A program made the position numbers and the translations under genes. A DNA stretch of 64,000 bases from Mycocentrospora acerina (taxonomy: Eukaryota > Ascomycota > Dothideomycetes > Pleosporales): the NCBI GenBank assembly GCA_022701365.1, contig JAKUHH010000072.1:1-64000 (forward strand), given 5' to 3'. This document shows positions 42,514 to 54,581 of this stretch, piece after piece; the first letter of the stretch is position 1; every line of letters begins with the position of its first letter. Below the pieces are notes generated by a model. That model did not search any database and was not told where the DNA came from. It was given only the letters and a program-made list of their open reading frames with translations.

Positions 42514-45490
42514 TTTGATGATGGCAAGTGGTATGGTAATTTGATGTCGCTGAGGAGAACGATAGTAAAGTTAGATTTGAAATTATATGATAAAACGTTC
42601 CTGTGGTAGTACTAAAACTAAAAAGTAAATCTTTATCAGCGCAGGTTCCTTTCTTTATGGGTGAATAAGAACTCCTAAAATAATCCAAGACAACTATGCA
42701 CGATATTGCAAGTTTACTACCCGTGTCTTCCCGTCCTTTGAAGAAAATATTGTGGGTTGTAATTTACTTCCGCCGGTATTTAAGTTAGAATTTGCTTCCG
42801 CAGACTTTTAGTAATTATCATCGGAGATCCGGCGTTCTCAATTCCGCTGATTTTGTGCCGAAATATTCGGACGCTAATACAATCTAGTTGACGAACCCGA
42901 GTATATTTAGCAACACACTTGTGTCTATGCGCATACGAGATACTTTTAGACAAGGACACGATTATGACCTTGTGACAAAGGAAAATGAATAAGACTATAA
43001 AGCCATCTTTTAATTACAGCTTGCTCATGATAAACCTTAGCAGCATGACTCTAAGCTTTTCATCAGAGTTTGTCAATTACCCAAGACGGCAATTCACAGG
43101 AGATGAAATACTTAAATTTGCTGGAGACCCATCAACTGCACAAGAGAGAAAGTATTTGGTTTAAGCAGAGTTGAATAATAATAATTATATAATGTGACCG
43201 AACGCTCTTGTCACATATAATTACCACAACTTCAAGTAGGGACATTGTAGGCCGAGGTCGAAGTACGTGCCTGGCGAGCACAGATAGCCCTTGTAAACAT
43301 TCTCTCCGAGCAGAGGCTGGAGACTTAAGGATTCATTTTGAATTATGTCTAATGTACCTTTTTGTTCAGTTATTGTGCTATCAGTCGGCAAAGTACTTTT
43401 GGCTGACTGCCAATTATTTACTTTCACGCCTACTTGAATTTATTCCATGAAAACGGCTTTCTTGCATCGACTGTTTTCTTCAAACCTTGTAGTCCTGTCA
43501 CATCACCAACTCTACGAAAATAGAGTTAGTGCGCCCAGGAGATTGAAAAGCATCACTCTCGCCTGCTCAAAGGCAAATAGAGGCATAGGTCCGTGTTGCA
43601 CTATGGCATTGCTTCTCAGGCTTCTGCCGACACATGTGTGCTGTGTCAAATCTGTAAACAAGTAAATACCTCGCACTTGTATGGTATCGGAGTCCTAAAC
43701 TCACAATAATGAAAACGAGGTGTTCCTCAATTTTCTCGCGCACAGGCTGATCAAACGTGTTAGCAAAGTGCGTTATCAGTCGACTTAAGGAGGCACGAGA
43801 TGACCTGCTACGAAAATCACCATAAAAAATGATATAATTTAAGTCAGATAGATTCACCAACTGTTTCCCAGTCAGTAGCTAATTTACGGCACAGGTATTC
43901 GGAATTGAGAAGTTGTGCTTTAAGGATATAATGGGAATGTAAATTGATCGAATTAAGCATTTGAAAAGATGTAAGAGAACGATTTGGAGAAATGAGTTTT
44001 AGTCTTATGGGCGTAGTACTCGGAGACTATATAGGCGCTGGGTGCTCATGTGCCTACTCATACGAGAAAGCACTTTGATTGATTGATGTGGTTTAACGTC
44101 TTGAAGTAGCCTCCTATAGGGCATCAAGACGGGCTGAGATAAGGCAACATTACATGATGTCTCAACACCCTAGATGCCTATTCTGTGTATTATTCCATGT
44201 TGCCAGTCAGGCCTCCTGGTCCTTTGTGCCGTCTGCCCCCTGCCTGTTAGGGGCATATTGCTTTTTCGTCAGTTTGCCGTTCTCGTGTGAGTGGCAGATT
44301 GTGGTGGTGCTTTGCAGCCGTTTCTATTCGCAAGTTGCAGCTAGTTAGAGTTAAGAGCTGACTAAAGAAGTTTAATCTCTATGCTTGAGGAATACAAATT
44401 AAGGGGCGCTAAGCTTCTCTAGAGTTAGCAATGCCATTAGTCTGCAAGAGACACAGTGAAGTTAGGCTGGCAATGATATTTAGTAATTATAGGGCGTAGC
44501 AAGCTTCAGAGATCCTAAAAAATTGTGTTACAACAGCTAGGTTGCAACCTAGCTGCACTTTGTCATCCTAGGCCCTAGGGATCTAGAAATCAGAGGAGAG
44601 ACTGTCTGATGTGTATTAAGATGATATCTGATAAATGTTGATGACGCAGGTGTTAAAGCAGACAAATTAAAAAAAGTAAAGTTAGTATTTTAACTTTCAC
44701 TTTATCTTAATCTGGAACACTGTAACACTGTAGCCTAGGTATAATATATCCTAGACTTGGGCCAATTAGAACAGGGCTTAATGATCGGATAACACCATCG
44801 CAAGTTTTAACATCGGCTTGGTAAGACTGCTTGCGCAGTGAAAGAGCGCGGTTTGCACTAGTTTAGCTCACTCTTTTGGCGTAGTTGACAGCAAAACTTC
44901 TAGTACGACACAGGGTAAGGATCGTAAATCGCGCAAAGATTGATTTAACTCTTTTGTGCCAACTCATCTATAACATGACAAATTTGAAGAATTTTCTAAA
45001 CCAGCCTCCTGCAGCTAATAAGCTGAGAGCCATCATGTAGTTAATACAACGATTTGCACGCGTTTTTTAAACAAAGACGTTGTAAAATATGGCGCATTAA
45101 ATTCTAAACAAAGACACTCCGAATACCCCCTGCATGAACCCTATGAAGATGGATATTTAAAATTCGGTAATAAAGTTTGTAAGCGTGAATGTGGCTTAAT
45201 TTAGTACGATGAACTAGGTAAAAGCTTAACTATCGTAAATCGCTCAATGTCACGATCGAAAAACCCCTATGTCTTAGATCAAAGTGATTCTTAATAATGC
45301 TCTAATGACTACGCAAAGACCTTAATAGTGATACTGTCCATACCTTTTGAACCTTTAAAAAAAAGGTGTCGCTGACAAGCAATTACCAATAGGAATTTAG
45401 CTTTAGGATTTTGACACTTTCGCTTGCCATCTTTCCCCCACTCTACCATACTCCTTTTCGCGCGACAAATCTCACGTACGAAGCAACAAA
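42514..45490. other. 3-kb intergenic region, no gene recognised
   Basis: Frames of up to about 100 codons occur (for example 43567-43860 minus) without motifs or splice-supported extensions. At 43985-44070 (plus) lies another fragment of the 119-133 bp LTR-like family (ACTCGGAGACTATATAGGCG). Otherwise unremarkable. Confidence 0.45.
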
Positions 45491-46745
45491 ATGCCGTCAC
45501 AAAGAGAAAGATATCCACACGTCAGTGTCATCTTTACCGACTCTATGGTCGCTCTTAAGCTTATGTGTTTCAGTTCTTAAGAGAGATGTGGGGTTTATAC
45601 GTTGCTGGATCCATCATCTTTGCTCTACGGTTTTTTGTGCGCCTACGTACAGTCGGTATCAGAGGAGCGTGCGGCGACGACTACTTTGCTTTGGTTGTAT
45701 GGATATTTTACACTATTGATGGTGTGGTTGTAGATCGAGCCTGTAAGCTACTGCGCTATAGACTCGCGAAGTCGTCTTACCATCCTCGCAGATACATACG
45801 GCACCAATGTTGATTATACCTTTGAGGAGCTGCAAGGCATGACTCAGAAACAGCTGCAAAGAATTTCGTTGGGCTCCAAATGCGAGCTCATCGCATGGTT
45901 CTCCTACCCTGCATTAATCTGGGCTACCAAAGCCACAATGCTTTTCTTCTAGTAAGGGCTTCATGATTTCAAGCTGTTGTTGCGTGGGCCTATTTAGTAC
46001 AAAGTCTAATACTTATTCCAGTCATCGGCTCACATTTGGGCTATGGCAACGAAAACTTGTAAAGTGGCTGGCAATTGCTGTCGGTCTTACATATGTTGGA
46101 GTATTGCTCACCGTCTGCCTCGGGTGCCGTCCTTTTCAGCACAATTGGCAGGTACTGCCACAACCAGGTATGCAATGCTCTTTCCGCATGCAAAACGTGG
46201 CTACCGTCTCAGCCTTCAACATCGCCACAGACATAGCACTTCTATCTATTCCATTACCTCTGCTCTGGCATCTTCAAATTCCAAAGCAACAAAAGATTGT
46301 GGTCGCCGTATTCCTAACCACAGGTTTCCTCGTAATCGTCGCTGCAGTCATTCGGGTGGTTGTCACGTTAAGCTCAAACCCGTCGACCACAACTATTAAC
46401 GCTTGGGGCGTGCGCGAGACCATCATCGCGCTAATCTGCGTGAACATGCCTACATTCAGACCCTTATTTAGGCGCAGTTTTTGGTCCCTAGCCCCTGAAG
46501 ACTCCTCTCAGTTACCACATTATAGTCGCAACGCGGCGCGAATCGAGAATCATAAGAATAGTAATGAGCCGTCAATCTTGCATTCCCAGCGGCAGGAGAC
46601 TATAAATGATGGAAACAGCGAAGAGTACATTATGAATAACGTACCGTTCGAGAAAAAAAGTCAAGTTCATGTAGAGGTCGAAGCGCGGGTAGAATCTGGA
46701 TTGAAGACAGGCGTAGACCGTCGAGCTATCAGCCCTTGGAAATAG
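45491..46745 (+). CDS. rhodopsin-domain integral membrane protein without CFEM
   Basis: Four exons inferred: 45491-45520, 45574-45742, 45792-45951, 46022-46745; 360 aa. The tiny first exon (MPSQRERYPH) is the least certain; relatives have short polar N-termini here. The hydrophobic helices include MWGLYVAGSIIFALRFFVRL, LVVWIFYTIDG, ELIAWFSYPALIWATKATML, LVKWLAIAVGLTYVGVLLTV, AFNIATDIALLSIPLPLLWH, VVAVFLTTGFLVIVAAVIRV and IIALICVNMPTFRPLF, seven in all. A conserved segment GTNVDYTFEELQGMT precedes the third. The C-terminal 90 residues are polar. The family is a large, plasma-membrane group in ascomycetes, some members being PTH11-like receptors. The ligand is unknown. Confidence 0.82.
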
Positions 46746-48234
46746 GTTCCGAAATTCAACCAGAGATAATGACAAGTCGATTTTCAACTCAGTCTGCTAT
46801 CTTACCAGCATACCTTTTTTTTAACACCTCTTCTGGCCGAACCTGTGCTTCAAAAGCGACCATAGATTAAATGTGCTGGACTGGTGAATTAATAATCTTA
46901 CTGGGTTTGAGATGATCAGCTCTTAAAAATTGTCGCATTTTAGTCTAAGGCACGCAGTCAGCTGATGTGTTGGTTGTCTATGGGGACGTAAGATTGAGCA
47001 GATAATGCACTAAATAATAGGGCTAGCACGAGGTGACTTGTACGAGGTGCACGAGACTATTAGTTAGCTACAAGACACGACTCACAAGCACTTTCCTGTA
47101 AGTTACATGCAAAATAGCATCAGCGTGAACTAACCCCCAAGATTCCGAGATCGCAATCAAGATATTGCCCTACCAGCGAACTTTGTTAAGCTTTGATCCA
47201 GCGATGTGATGAATTAATAGAATTAATTGATACAAAGATTCTTCAAAGCTAAATTCTTGTTATGGCAAGTGGCATATGAAATCATATAGATTAGCAATAA
47301 ACTCCGTGATAAAGATGTGGTCAATTCATTGGTTTCCAGATATTGCTGCACAGGGGAGACATTTGACTCAGAACTTATATCATAATATCTGGTAGATATC
47401 AATACCACCGTAGGACTAATTTATCATCTTGTATAGTCAACTAAGCTGTAATACTGATTAAGTGGGATAAGGAGGAAAGCCACTCAGGATATAACAAGCT
47501 ATAAACAATTCACCTGTAACGACGAGCTTGCTTTTGTTGGCAAATTATGTTATTGTCTATTTATGATGAAACAATTAACCGGGAAGCTTGTAATGTTGAT
47601 ATGAGTGCACCGACAGGCACTATCTGGGTGCCTACTTGCTCACACACGTGATCGCACACCGTTATTAACTGAGATAATGTGAGTCCACTACACATGAAAA
47701 CTAAACGAAAATATGTGTATATTGACGCATTGTATAATACTCATCATACAAGTTCCTGCTCAGCTCCGCTTCCATGGATATGTGGCATAAGAACTCCGCT
47801 CATGTAAAGTACATAGTAACCAGCTAGGAGACAGGTGTCTCCAAACCCTCGATAGGTATATGAAAAGCTGCTCTGTTTTCTATCTGTGGAAGAGTAGTTT
47901 TTCGAATATTGGACCACTAGAATGTGACATTGCAACTCCATTCTCTGTTCAAAGTAAACAAAACTTCTCTTTGAGTTTAATAATCAGCAAGTTATATTAA
48001 TAATCGCGAATTCTGAACACCTCAATGCGTGATTAAAGTAATCATGGCACCAACACTAAGGGTAAACAAAGCTCTGTCACTAAGTACAAGAAGATATTAA
48101 AGAAATGAAATAATATAGAACTCGACAAAACTAAACGAAAGAAATAAGAGCTCCCTTGTTGTATTCGATACGGCGTGCTTAAAAGTACGTTAATGAGCCA
48201 AGAGTCTCGAACCACAATCTTCCTTTTCGAAGTA
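46746..48234. other. intergenic, no gene recognised
   Basis: About 1.5 kb. At 47600-47690 (plus) there is a degraded fragment of the 119-133 bp LTR-like family (GGGTGCCTACTTGCTCACAC). Nothing else identified. Confidence 0.45.
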
Positions 48235-49241
48235 TCAATTCTCTAGGAAGATTTCCAGCTTTCTCGCATAAGACTCTGGGAATTGGAAAAGATGTCCATG
48301 TCCCGAATCAGGGTAAAGATGCAGTTCAGCGTAGGGCAACTGTTTATAGAGAATATAAGTGTTGGTCGTCATGGCCATAATATCATTTGCGCCGTTCGTT
48401 ACTAAGGTCTTCACTTTGATGTCTCTCAAACGACCAAAGTATGTTGAGTTTGATGCGTATGAAGTAAGAGCTGCCAAATGAGCGTTGATGCCCGCTCCCT
48501 CTAAAAATCCAGTCCTTTTCTCGCCCTTGACTTGACGCTCAAAGAGGCGGTTCCACCAGGCATGACCAAGTGCACGACTAGTGGTTGAGGTTTCGAAGAA
48601 CAAAGAGACCATGGAGTCTGCAGTTGGCTGTAATCCGTCACCAACAGCAGTTTCAAAGATCGATGGCTCAGGAGATTCAGTTCCAGGCCCATCAGGAGGA
48701 GATGTTCCAGCTAATACCAATTTGTGAACAACATCAGGGTGATCCATACCAATGTTCTGGGCAACTGCGCCTCCTAAAGAGAAGCCAAGGACGTCTGCTT
48801 TAGGAACTTTAATAGCAGCTAGAAAATCAACAGCAGTTGAGGCCATTGACTGCAAGTTGTTCGGAACTTCGCCCTCGCTGTGGCCAATTCCAGCGTTATC
48901 AAACAAGATGACTTCTCGGTTTTGAGCGATGAGATTGATCAGTAACGGGTCAAGAACATCGATACTCTGTCGGAAATGGCCGAGATAGAGCAGTGGGAAT
49001 TCACTTTTTTTTTCCGAAGCGTCGGTATGCAATCTTAGTGCCATTACCGACAGTGGCGTATCTAGTCGGAACAGTCTGCGCAAGTTTCTTCGGCGCGGAG
49101 GTAAGTGCGAAATCGTCTCTAGGCACAGCAAAACTAAAGTCTGGTCAGAATGATTTTACAAAATCTTGATCGTCAAACATACTCTTGCACGGGAATGGCG
49201 GTGGCGATCGCAGTAAAGAGCAAGATTGTAATTCCTTTCAT
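48235..49241 (-). pseudogene. secreted alpha/beta hydrolase with one-base frameshift in a T9 run
   Basis: Exon 1 (49183-49241) encodes a signal peptide MKGITILLFTAIATAIPVQ. After an intron (49134-49182) exon 2 runs from 49133. Its first frame reads FAVPRDDFALTSAPKKLAQT and GNGTKIAYRRFGKK, then meets a TGA just past a run of nine T (49005-49013 on plus). One base later the body continues without interruption: SEFPLLYLGHFRQSIDVLDP, FDNAGIGHS, the nucleophile elbow GFSLGGAVAQ and the terminal His in DSGHGHLFQFPE. Coding length minus one base is 957, a multiple of three (318 aa). Alpha/beta hydrolases cleave esters or lactones; the substrate is unclear. Either a real inactivation or a homopolymer sequencing error. 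If the second frame alone is used, the protein starts with about 45 non-homologous residues. Confidence 0.85.
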
Positions 49242-51604
49242 AGTGGCTAGAGAGACGAAAAGATTTAAAGATCTGAAGATATTGGACTGCTTCAAAAGAG
49301 GGCTGAAGGGTGTTGGATGATTGTGGTATTTTACAACGAGGAACTCCTATTTATACAAAAGTTGTAGGTGATCTAGATTACACTGGTCTGCTTTTCAATC
49401 CTTCTGCAAATAAATTAAAATGAAAGGCACTGCCTTGGCGTTTTCTTGGATTGAAATTTCAAATACCGAATACTGATCAATTGCGCTTCATGCAGTTTGT
49501 TGATCAGTGATCTACGTTTCCAAGAAGAACAAATCATGAAGATGAAACATTCTGCGAATGCATTGTTCTTCACTAGATTACGCCAGTGTCTTATAATGAA
49601 TGATCATGCGCAATGCAAATGGAAATAAAGTGGAAAACTTCAATGTAGGAGAGTTATGCAATCTGATCATTTTTCCTGGCAATTCTTCAAATAGACATCT
49701 AAAGCGGTGGTATTTACAGGTATAATAAAGGTTGCAAGATAAGTGCAACTATGGTCAAACTTGAATTCAACTGTGCATTTACTGCTTGTCTGATTGTATC
49801 GTCGGTGCCTAATAATCTTCAAAACATCATTAATTAAAGGAGATGATCACTTTCTTTTCTGGCTCATGTATTATTGAAATACTTAAGTACCGCAATCGGA
49901 TTCCTGAAAGACTAAAGTATAGCTTAATTTGATCCGTTGCATTACGAGAAAAGACATGAGGCCTCAAAATTCGGTTCTCTTATACGCTAGATACGTAGGC
50001 TTGAATGATCTAGAAGATAATTACAAAGATACAGTTATAAGCCACCCTATTGAGTAATTTCTGATATGTAAGCAAGGCACACAGTAGTGTCATTTATCAA
50101 TCGCCACAGCAAGAAGTTGGAGATGAGCACTTCTGAATTGCGCTTGTTTGGAACCTTGGTGAAAGAGCACGATGACTGCTTTATAGGCAGATTAGAAAAT
50201 GGGTAATATTAAAACGAGAAAATCTAATTTTTGAGCTTTTGCGACTGTTACAAGCATCCTCTAGCACGCGTATGGATCTGTCGTTTCTGCTAGACAAATT
50301 CACTTTTATCAAAATCTTACTTTATCCAGTAGCACCGCAAAAACAAAATTTAGACATTACTATATTACCTTCATGTGAGGTGTTTTAGACTTACAGAATT
50401 TATCCTTTGCTAATCTAATGTGTAGAGGGTATTTTGTAGTTTTCTGGTCATTTTTTGATGATCTGATGAGCAATCACAATTCAGAAAATTATTGTATGAG
50501 CTTCAAAAATGGCGAAGAATATACTTCTGATGCCGGAAGGTTTACTTTAACGGCAAAAGAACTTTCTGATTCTCCAAACTTGGGTATCAGATGTGCAATC
50601 AGCTGCATTCAATCTAGGTATAAACGATGGTAATACGATTTTGCTACGTGACAACAATTGAACAGAAACAGCAAAGGGTTGTTGTAAGGAAATTCTGGGC
50701 ACTTCCTTAAATATATATTCAAAAGAGAAAATTACTCTGTGTTGGCTGTCGCTCTTGGAACCTCATTGAATTGCTTCGCTGAGAAACGATAAGGGCTTGC
50801 CAGGATGTCGGCCGGACTCTCGTAATGACTAGAATCTACCAGAATCTCATAACCTAGTGTATTATCCTGTGCTTTGAGTTAATCAGCGATGAAATTGCTT
50901 TTTCTAGTTAGAACAATTTGGCCCACATTCACATATATCTTCGCCTCCAGTTCCAAGACTGTTTTGTACATTGGGCATAAAATTGCATTTCCTCTGTCGT
51001 TTAATCATCATGGTTGACGCGTCACGATCATTAAAGACACGTTTGACCCTGTTGTGAATGGAGAGTTTCATTTTTTGAATCTACTCTTCCATTATCATTA
51101 GGCCTCGACCTGTCTGTTCTCATGTTGGCTGTCGAACAAAAAGACCACAATAGTAGGAATTAAAGACTTTCAAGATCCCTAAATGCTATACACAAGTTCT
51201 GTGAGTGAAAAATTAGAGGCGGAACTTGATGGTGCTATCGTGAGAGTATGAAAGGGGTACTTTACAGATACTATGTGATGGTGTGCTTACACACGTGCTA
51301 GTATAACAGTTTAAAGTAAAAAAATTATTCATTTCAGAAAAAGAAGATGATCAGTATTTAACAAAACAAGTTTCATTTCCAAGAATATCCTGATTAGCTC
51401 AGTTTAAATTGAACGACATGGAAACCAAATTCTTCCATATCGTCTTAACCGAAGAATTTCTCTAACGTTACTTGAAGAATTTCATTTGTGATCTATTGTT
51501 TGTATAACAACACCCATAACTCTCAAACCCAACGTATCTTCTCATCCTGATAGCATTACGCTGTTGCTAATCGCTCTACCTTGCCTCTGGATGATGTCTT
51601 TTGC
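49242..51604. other. 2.4-kb intergenic region, no gene recognised
   Basis: No frame with motif support. A short remnant of the 119-133 bp LTR-like family is at 51235-51310 (plus), including GTGTGCTTACACACGTG. Confidence 0.45.
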
Positions 51605-52432
51605 TTAGACATACTTGACAGTGACCTGGGAGCCGCTGTTAATGACAACATCAGTGTAAACAGTGCTACCCTGCTTGAGATCGATGATAGTAGCGCTGCT
51701 CAAACCCTCAGTTCCGCCGGTGCTAAGCGAAGCACCTGCATTCGTGAAGACAACGGTACCAAAGTTGCTAAGAGCCACCAAGCTGCCGTTTTGCTCGAAG
51801 TCTTCAACAATCCATTCGGCATTCTGGCGGCAAAGAACCGAGCCACTGGGTGCGCTTAGGGTCTGACTGACACTCTTTCCAGTGCTGACGTTGGTCAACT
51901 TGACTGTACCCTTGGTCGTCGAGGTAGCTGTGATATCGACCTGGATGACGTTGCCGGCGCTAATAGCGAAGTTGGAGAAATCGTATGCGTAATCAGGGTA
52001 CCACTCATACCAAGCGTCGTAGGAAACGGCGCCGGAACTGCTCACAGTGAAATCGATACCAGCTTGGAGGAGGCCGCTAGCGCAGGAATCACCGTCGATT
52101 CCAACCCAGGCAGAGGCGGACTGTGTACCACCAGAGCCAACATGCTTAGGGGTTGGAACAGTGAAGCGTCCGGTCGCAGACGTGAAGTAACCGGAGGAGG
52201 GTTGCTCGAGGACAGCGCCGGACCAATTGCTTGAGTACGAGACGTGAGCAGTGTTGTTACCCTCAACCTCGAAAACACTCTCTTTGACACCAGATCCAAC
52301 CTTGATCAAAGGCAACGTCTTGCGGTGGCGAGAGCCGTCAGCACGAGATTGCACACGCTCGGCGAGCGTGGAAGGACGAGCAAAAGCAGAGCCAGCAATG
52401 GCGGCGGAGATGAAGGCGACGGAGAACTTCAT
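51605..52432 (-). CDS. secreted glutamic peptidase, family A4/G1 (aspergillopepsin II-like)
   Basis: Single exon, 275 aa. The start at 52432 gives a signal peptide MKFSVAFISAAIAGSAFA; the frame is open further upstream, but that extension is not secretory. A propeptide with basic residues (RSRADGSRHRKT-like region, about 20-60) precedes the mature part SYSSNWSGAVLEQPSSGYFT. Core motifs AWVGIDGDSC, ILQ-type LLQAG, YDAWYEWYPDYA and NAEWIVEDFE are present. By comparison with scytalidoglutamic peptidase, the catalytic Gln is about residue 123 and the catalytic Glu about 210. Such enzymes are pepstatin-insensitive acid peptidases secreted by fungi at low pH. The gene appears intact, with higher GC than its surroundings. 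Confidence 0.95.
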   Translation of the reverse strand: MKFSVAFISAAIAGSAFARPSTLAERVQSRADGSRHRKTLPLIKVGSGVKESVFEVEGNNTAHVSYSSNWSGAVLEQPSSGYFTSATGRFTVPTPKHVGSGGTQSASAWVGIDGDSCASGLLQAGIDFTVSSSGAVSYDAWYEWYPDYAYDFSNFAISAGNVIQVDITATSTTKGTVKLTNVSTGKSVSQTLSAPSGSVLCRQNAEWIVEDFEQNGSLVALSNFGTVVFTNAGASLSTGGTEGLSSATIIDLKQGSTVYTDVVINSGSQVTVKYV

Positions 52433-54295
52433 GGCGTATGTCGGGAGGATATTTCTTGTCTTGGAAAAGAAGCAAGAAGTAGTTTGGAGAAGAAGATGTC
52501 CTGGAGTTTGGCTCAAGTGAAGTATTTGTTGGGATATAGAAACAAGACTCTGGATGTTCTTTACCTTTTTATATTCGCTCCCTTAGTCTATCTCGACTTT
52601 CCATATCTTCACGCGAATCACGAGTATAATGGCGCGATAACTTGAACCCACTCTCTGATGAAACCTTCCTGATTCTTACTCACTAATTGATCTTCAACGC
52701 AACTTTCATCGCGGCTGCACATAGACTAGGGAACGGCCTACAGGGTCAATTGGGCAAGTGTCCAGGGTTAAGGAGCTCGCTCGTTATACGGAATTTCTGG
52801 TGCAACACTCATACGTCCTGTGATCTGCGTGTGAAGCAGGACCAGGCAGCAAAAGTGGGCTGGCAGGCTGCATGGTTGGTGAGATACTCTAAGTGAGAAG
52901 GATTCGAATGTCGACTAAATCCTTAAGCTTCCGGGACTAGTGACGAGTCGCTATGCTTTGGCCAAATTGCCTTCCTCTCTAGGAACCTATCCGAGATCTA
53001 CATCTGAAACTGCATACTCGTTCACTAGGATGCAAAGTTGGAGAGCGCAATAGCACCCGCATTTGCGTTGAAAGTTAATGACCTCAACATCACGCGCAAT
53101 TCAATCACTCGGCTGTTGTTCGAACATCAATGTTTGATATAAATTTGACAACTCGGAAGCCAATTTTTCGTTTATTGAATCCTGGCTACGCAGCGAGTTT
53201 GTGTTTAATGTTTGCAGGTATTAGATAGCTTTATCTGAACACGAAATTACGAGGTCTGGAGTTAGATTAATTTTGGGAAAAGCTTATTGTAGCTTATCAG
53301 TCACTCCGGCACTTGGCAAGGATAGGTGTGTCTCTACTAGTCCCAAATAGGAAGCTCATGATGCATGACGCCAATTCTAATCTAGATCACCTGCTACATT
53401 AGCTCGTTTTGTCATAAGAATTTGAGGTATAAGGCTGCCAAGATAGCTTGTATGAGCTTGTTGTCATGTTCGAAGGGCTTAATTACTGTTTTATTCCGCA
53501 ACCTACTCATGCCCAATTGTGCATCATGAAACCTTAGTATCTCAATTAAATAGACTGAGCGAAGCTATTCTGGACAATTTAATAAATTAGTCATGGTATT
53601 CAATACTTATCAAACCGAGTCAACCTAATTCAATTCAAGAATGACCGTACAGTTTTATATTGAAACTCTAAGAAGGTGTGATTCAAATAGAGCGAGATGT
53701 ATAACTTCGGCGCTAATGTGTATCAAGACTTTGATAGAAACTATTGTTTACCTCCCTAATTTTGTACCTTCTTGGGACTGGAGTTGGGCACATCGTTGCT
53801 GGCGTGTCGCATTTGCTAGTCAGCCGGAGCCGACGATTTTGATTAGATCTTAAATATGTGTTTTCGAACGAAATCTTCAGAATTTGCAGATCACCTCGAA
53901 CTATATTATGTTAGGTCAGATCTGAGGAGAATTTGACGTGGTAAAAGATTCGGGATATTTGGCACGCAAAGTATCTTCCTCGTGAACAAATAAAGTCAAA
54001 AATGAATTCTCACAATAGATATTTTGCTCTAATATAACTGTAAAGGGCGAGCTCAAGTTGTTTTGCCATATCATGGATACATAAATACTTATATATGTAG
54101 CTGTGACGGATGAGCAATTTTGTTCGTGCACGGCGATCTATATTGTCAACGGTGAACAAGAAACCATAAAGCACAGTTGCACAAATATTAATCTTAGAAT
54201 TAATCATTCAACTATCAGTAGACGACTGATCAGATTAGCTTGCTGTTAAAGGAAAGACAATGAAGGTTTTCGTCTCAGCATACTTGCTGTAGAAG
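52433..54295. other. intergenic, no gene recognised
   Basis: Promoter side of the A4 peptidase followed by about 1.7 kb without motif-bearing frames. Confidence 0.45.
52566..52573 (-). promoter_or_regulatory. TATA-like box of the A4 peptidase gene
   Basis: Minus strand TATAAAAA about 134 bp upstream of the start codon, in a plausible position for a strongly expressed secreted enzyme. Only sequence resemblance supports it. Confidence 0.4.
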
Positions 54296-54581
54296 TGTAA
54301 CGTTCACAACGTCATATCCTATCATTACCCCTGAATCAACTAACACCTACCTAATAGCTACCTGTTTCATACTTGCCTTAGATAGTTATATTAAGAAGAG
54401 GTATATAAGGTTATAGGCTATAAAACTTTATAGAGTAGTTTTTAAGTATCCTTTTATGTAAGACCTATAGGTGTAGAGAATAGTATCTTTAGTATACCCT
54501 CTAGTCCTAGCACTCCTATATGCCTTAAGGTGGACATTCAGACCCCATTTAGATCACTCTCTTCTTACCTGCGTTTTTACA
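54296..54581 (-). repeat. solo LTR, 288-bp Gypsy family, with target duplication
   Basis: 286 bp, TGTAACGTTC..GCGTTTTTACA, flanked by an exact AGAAG duplication (54291-54295 and 54582-54586). It carries many C-to-T and G-to-A changes relative to 10588-10876. No internal sequence. It is the only 288-family copy with a clear target duplication in the gene-bearing half. Confidence 0.9.

Noticed and set aside
45309..45518. Minus-strand 69-codon frame overlapping the first exon of the membrane protein
   Set aside because: It overlaps the more plausible receptor start on the other strand and has no motif.
49014..49131. Alternative N-terminus of the alpha/beta hydrolase (MLCLETISHLPPRR)
   Set aside because: The other frame over the same bases gives a continuous family-like N-terminus with a signal peptide exon, so this start is an artefact of the one-base shift.
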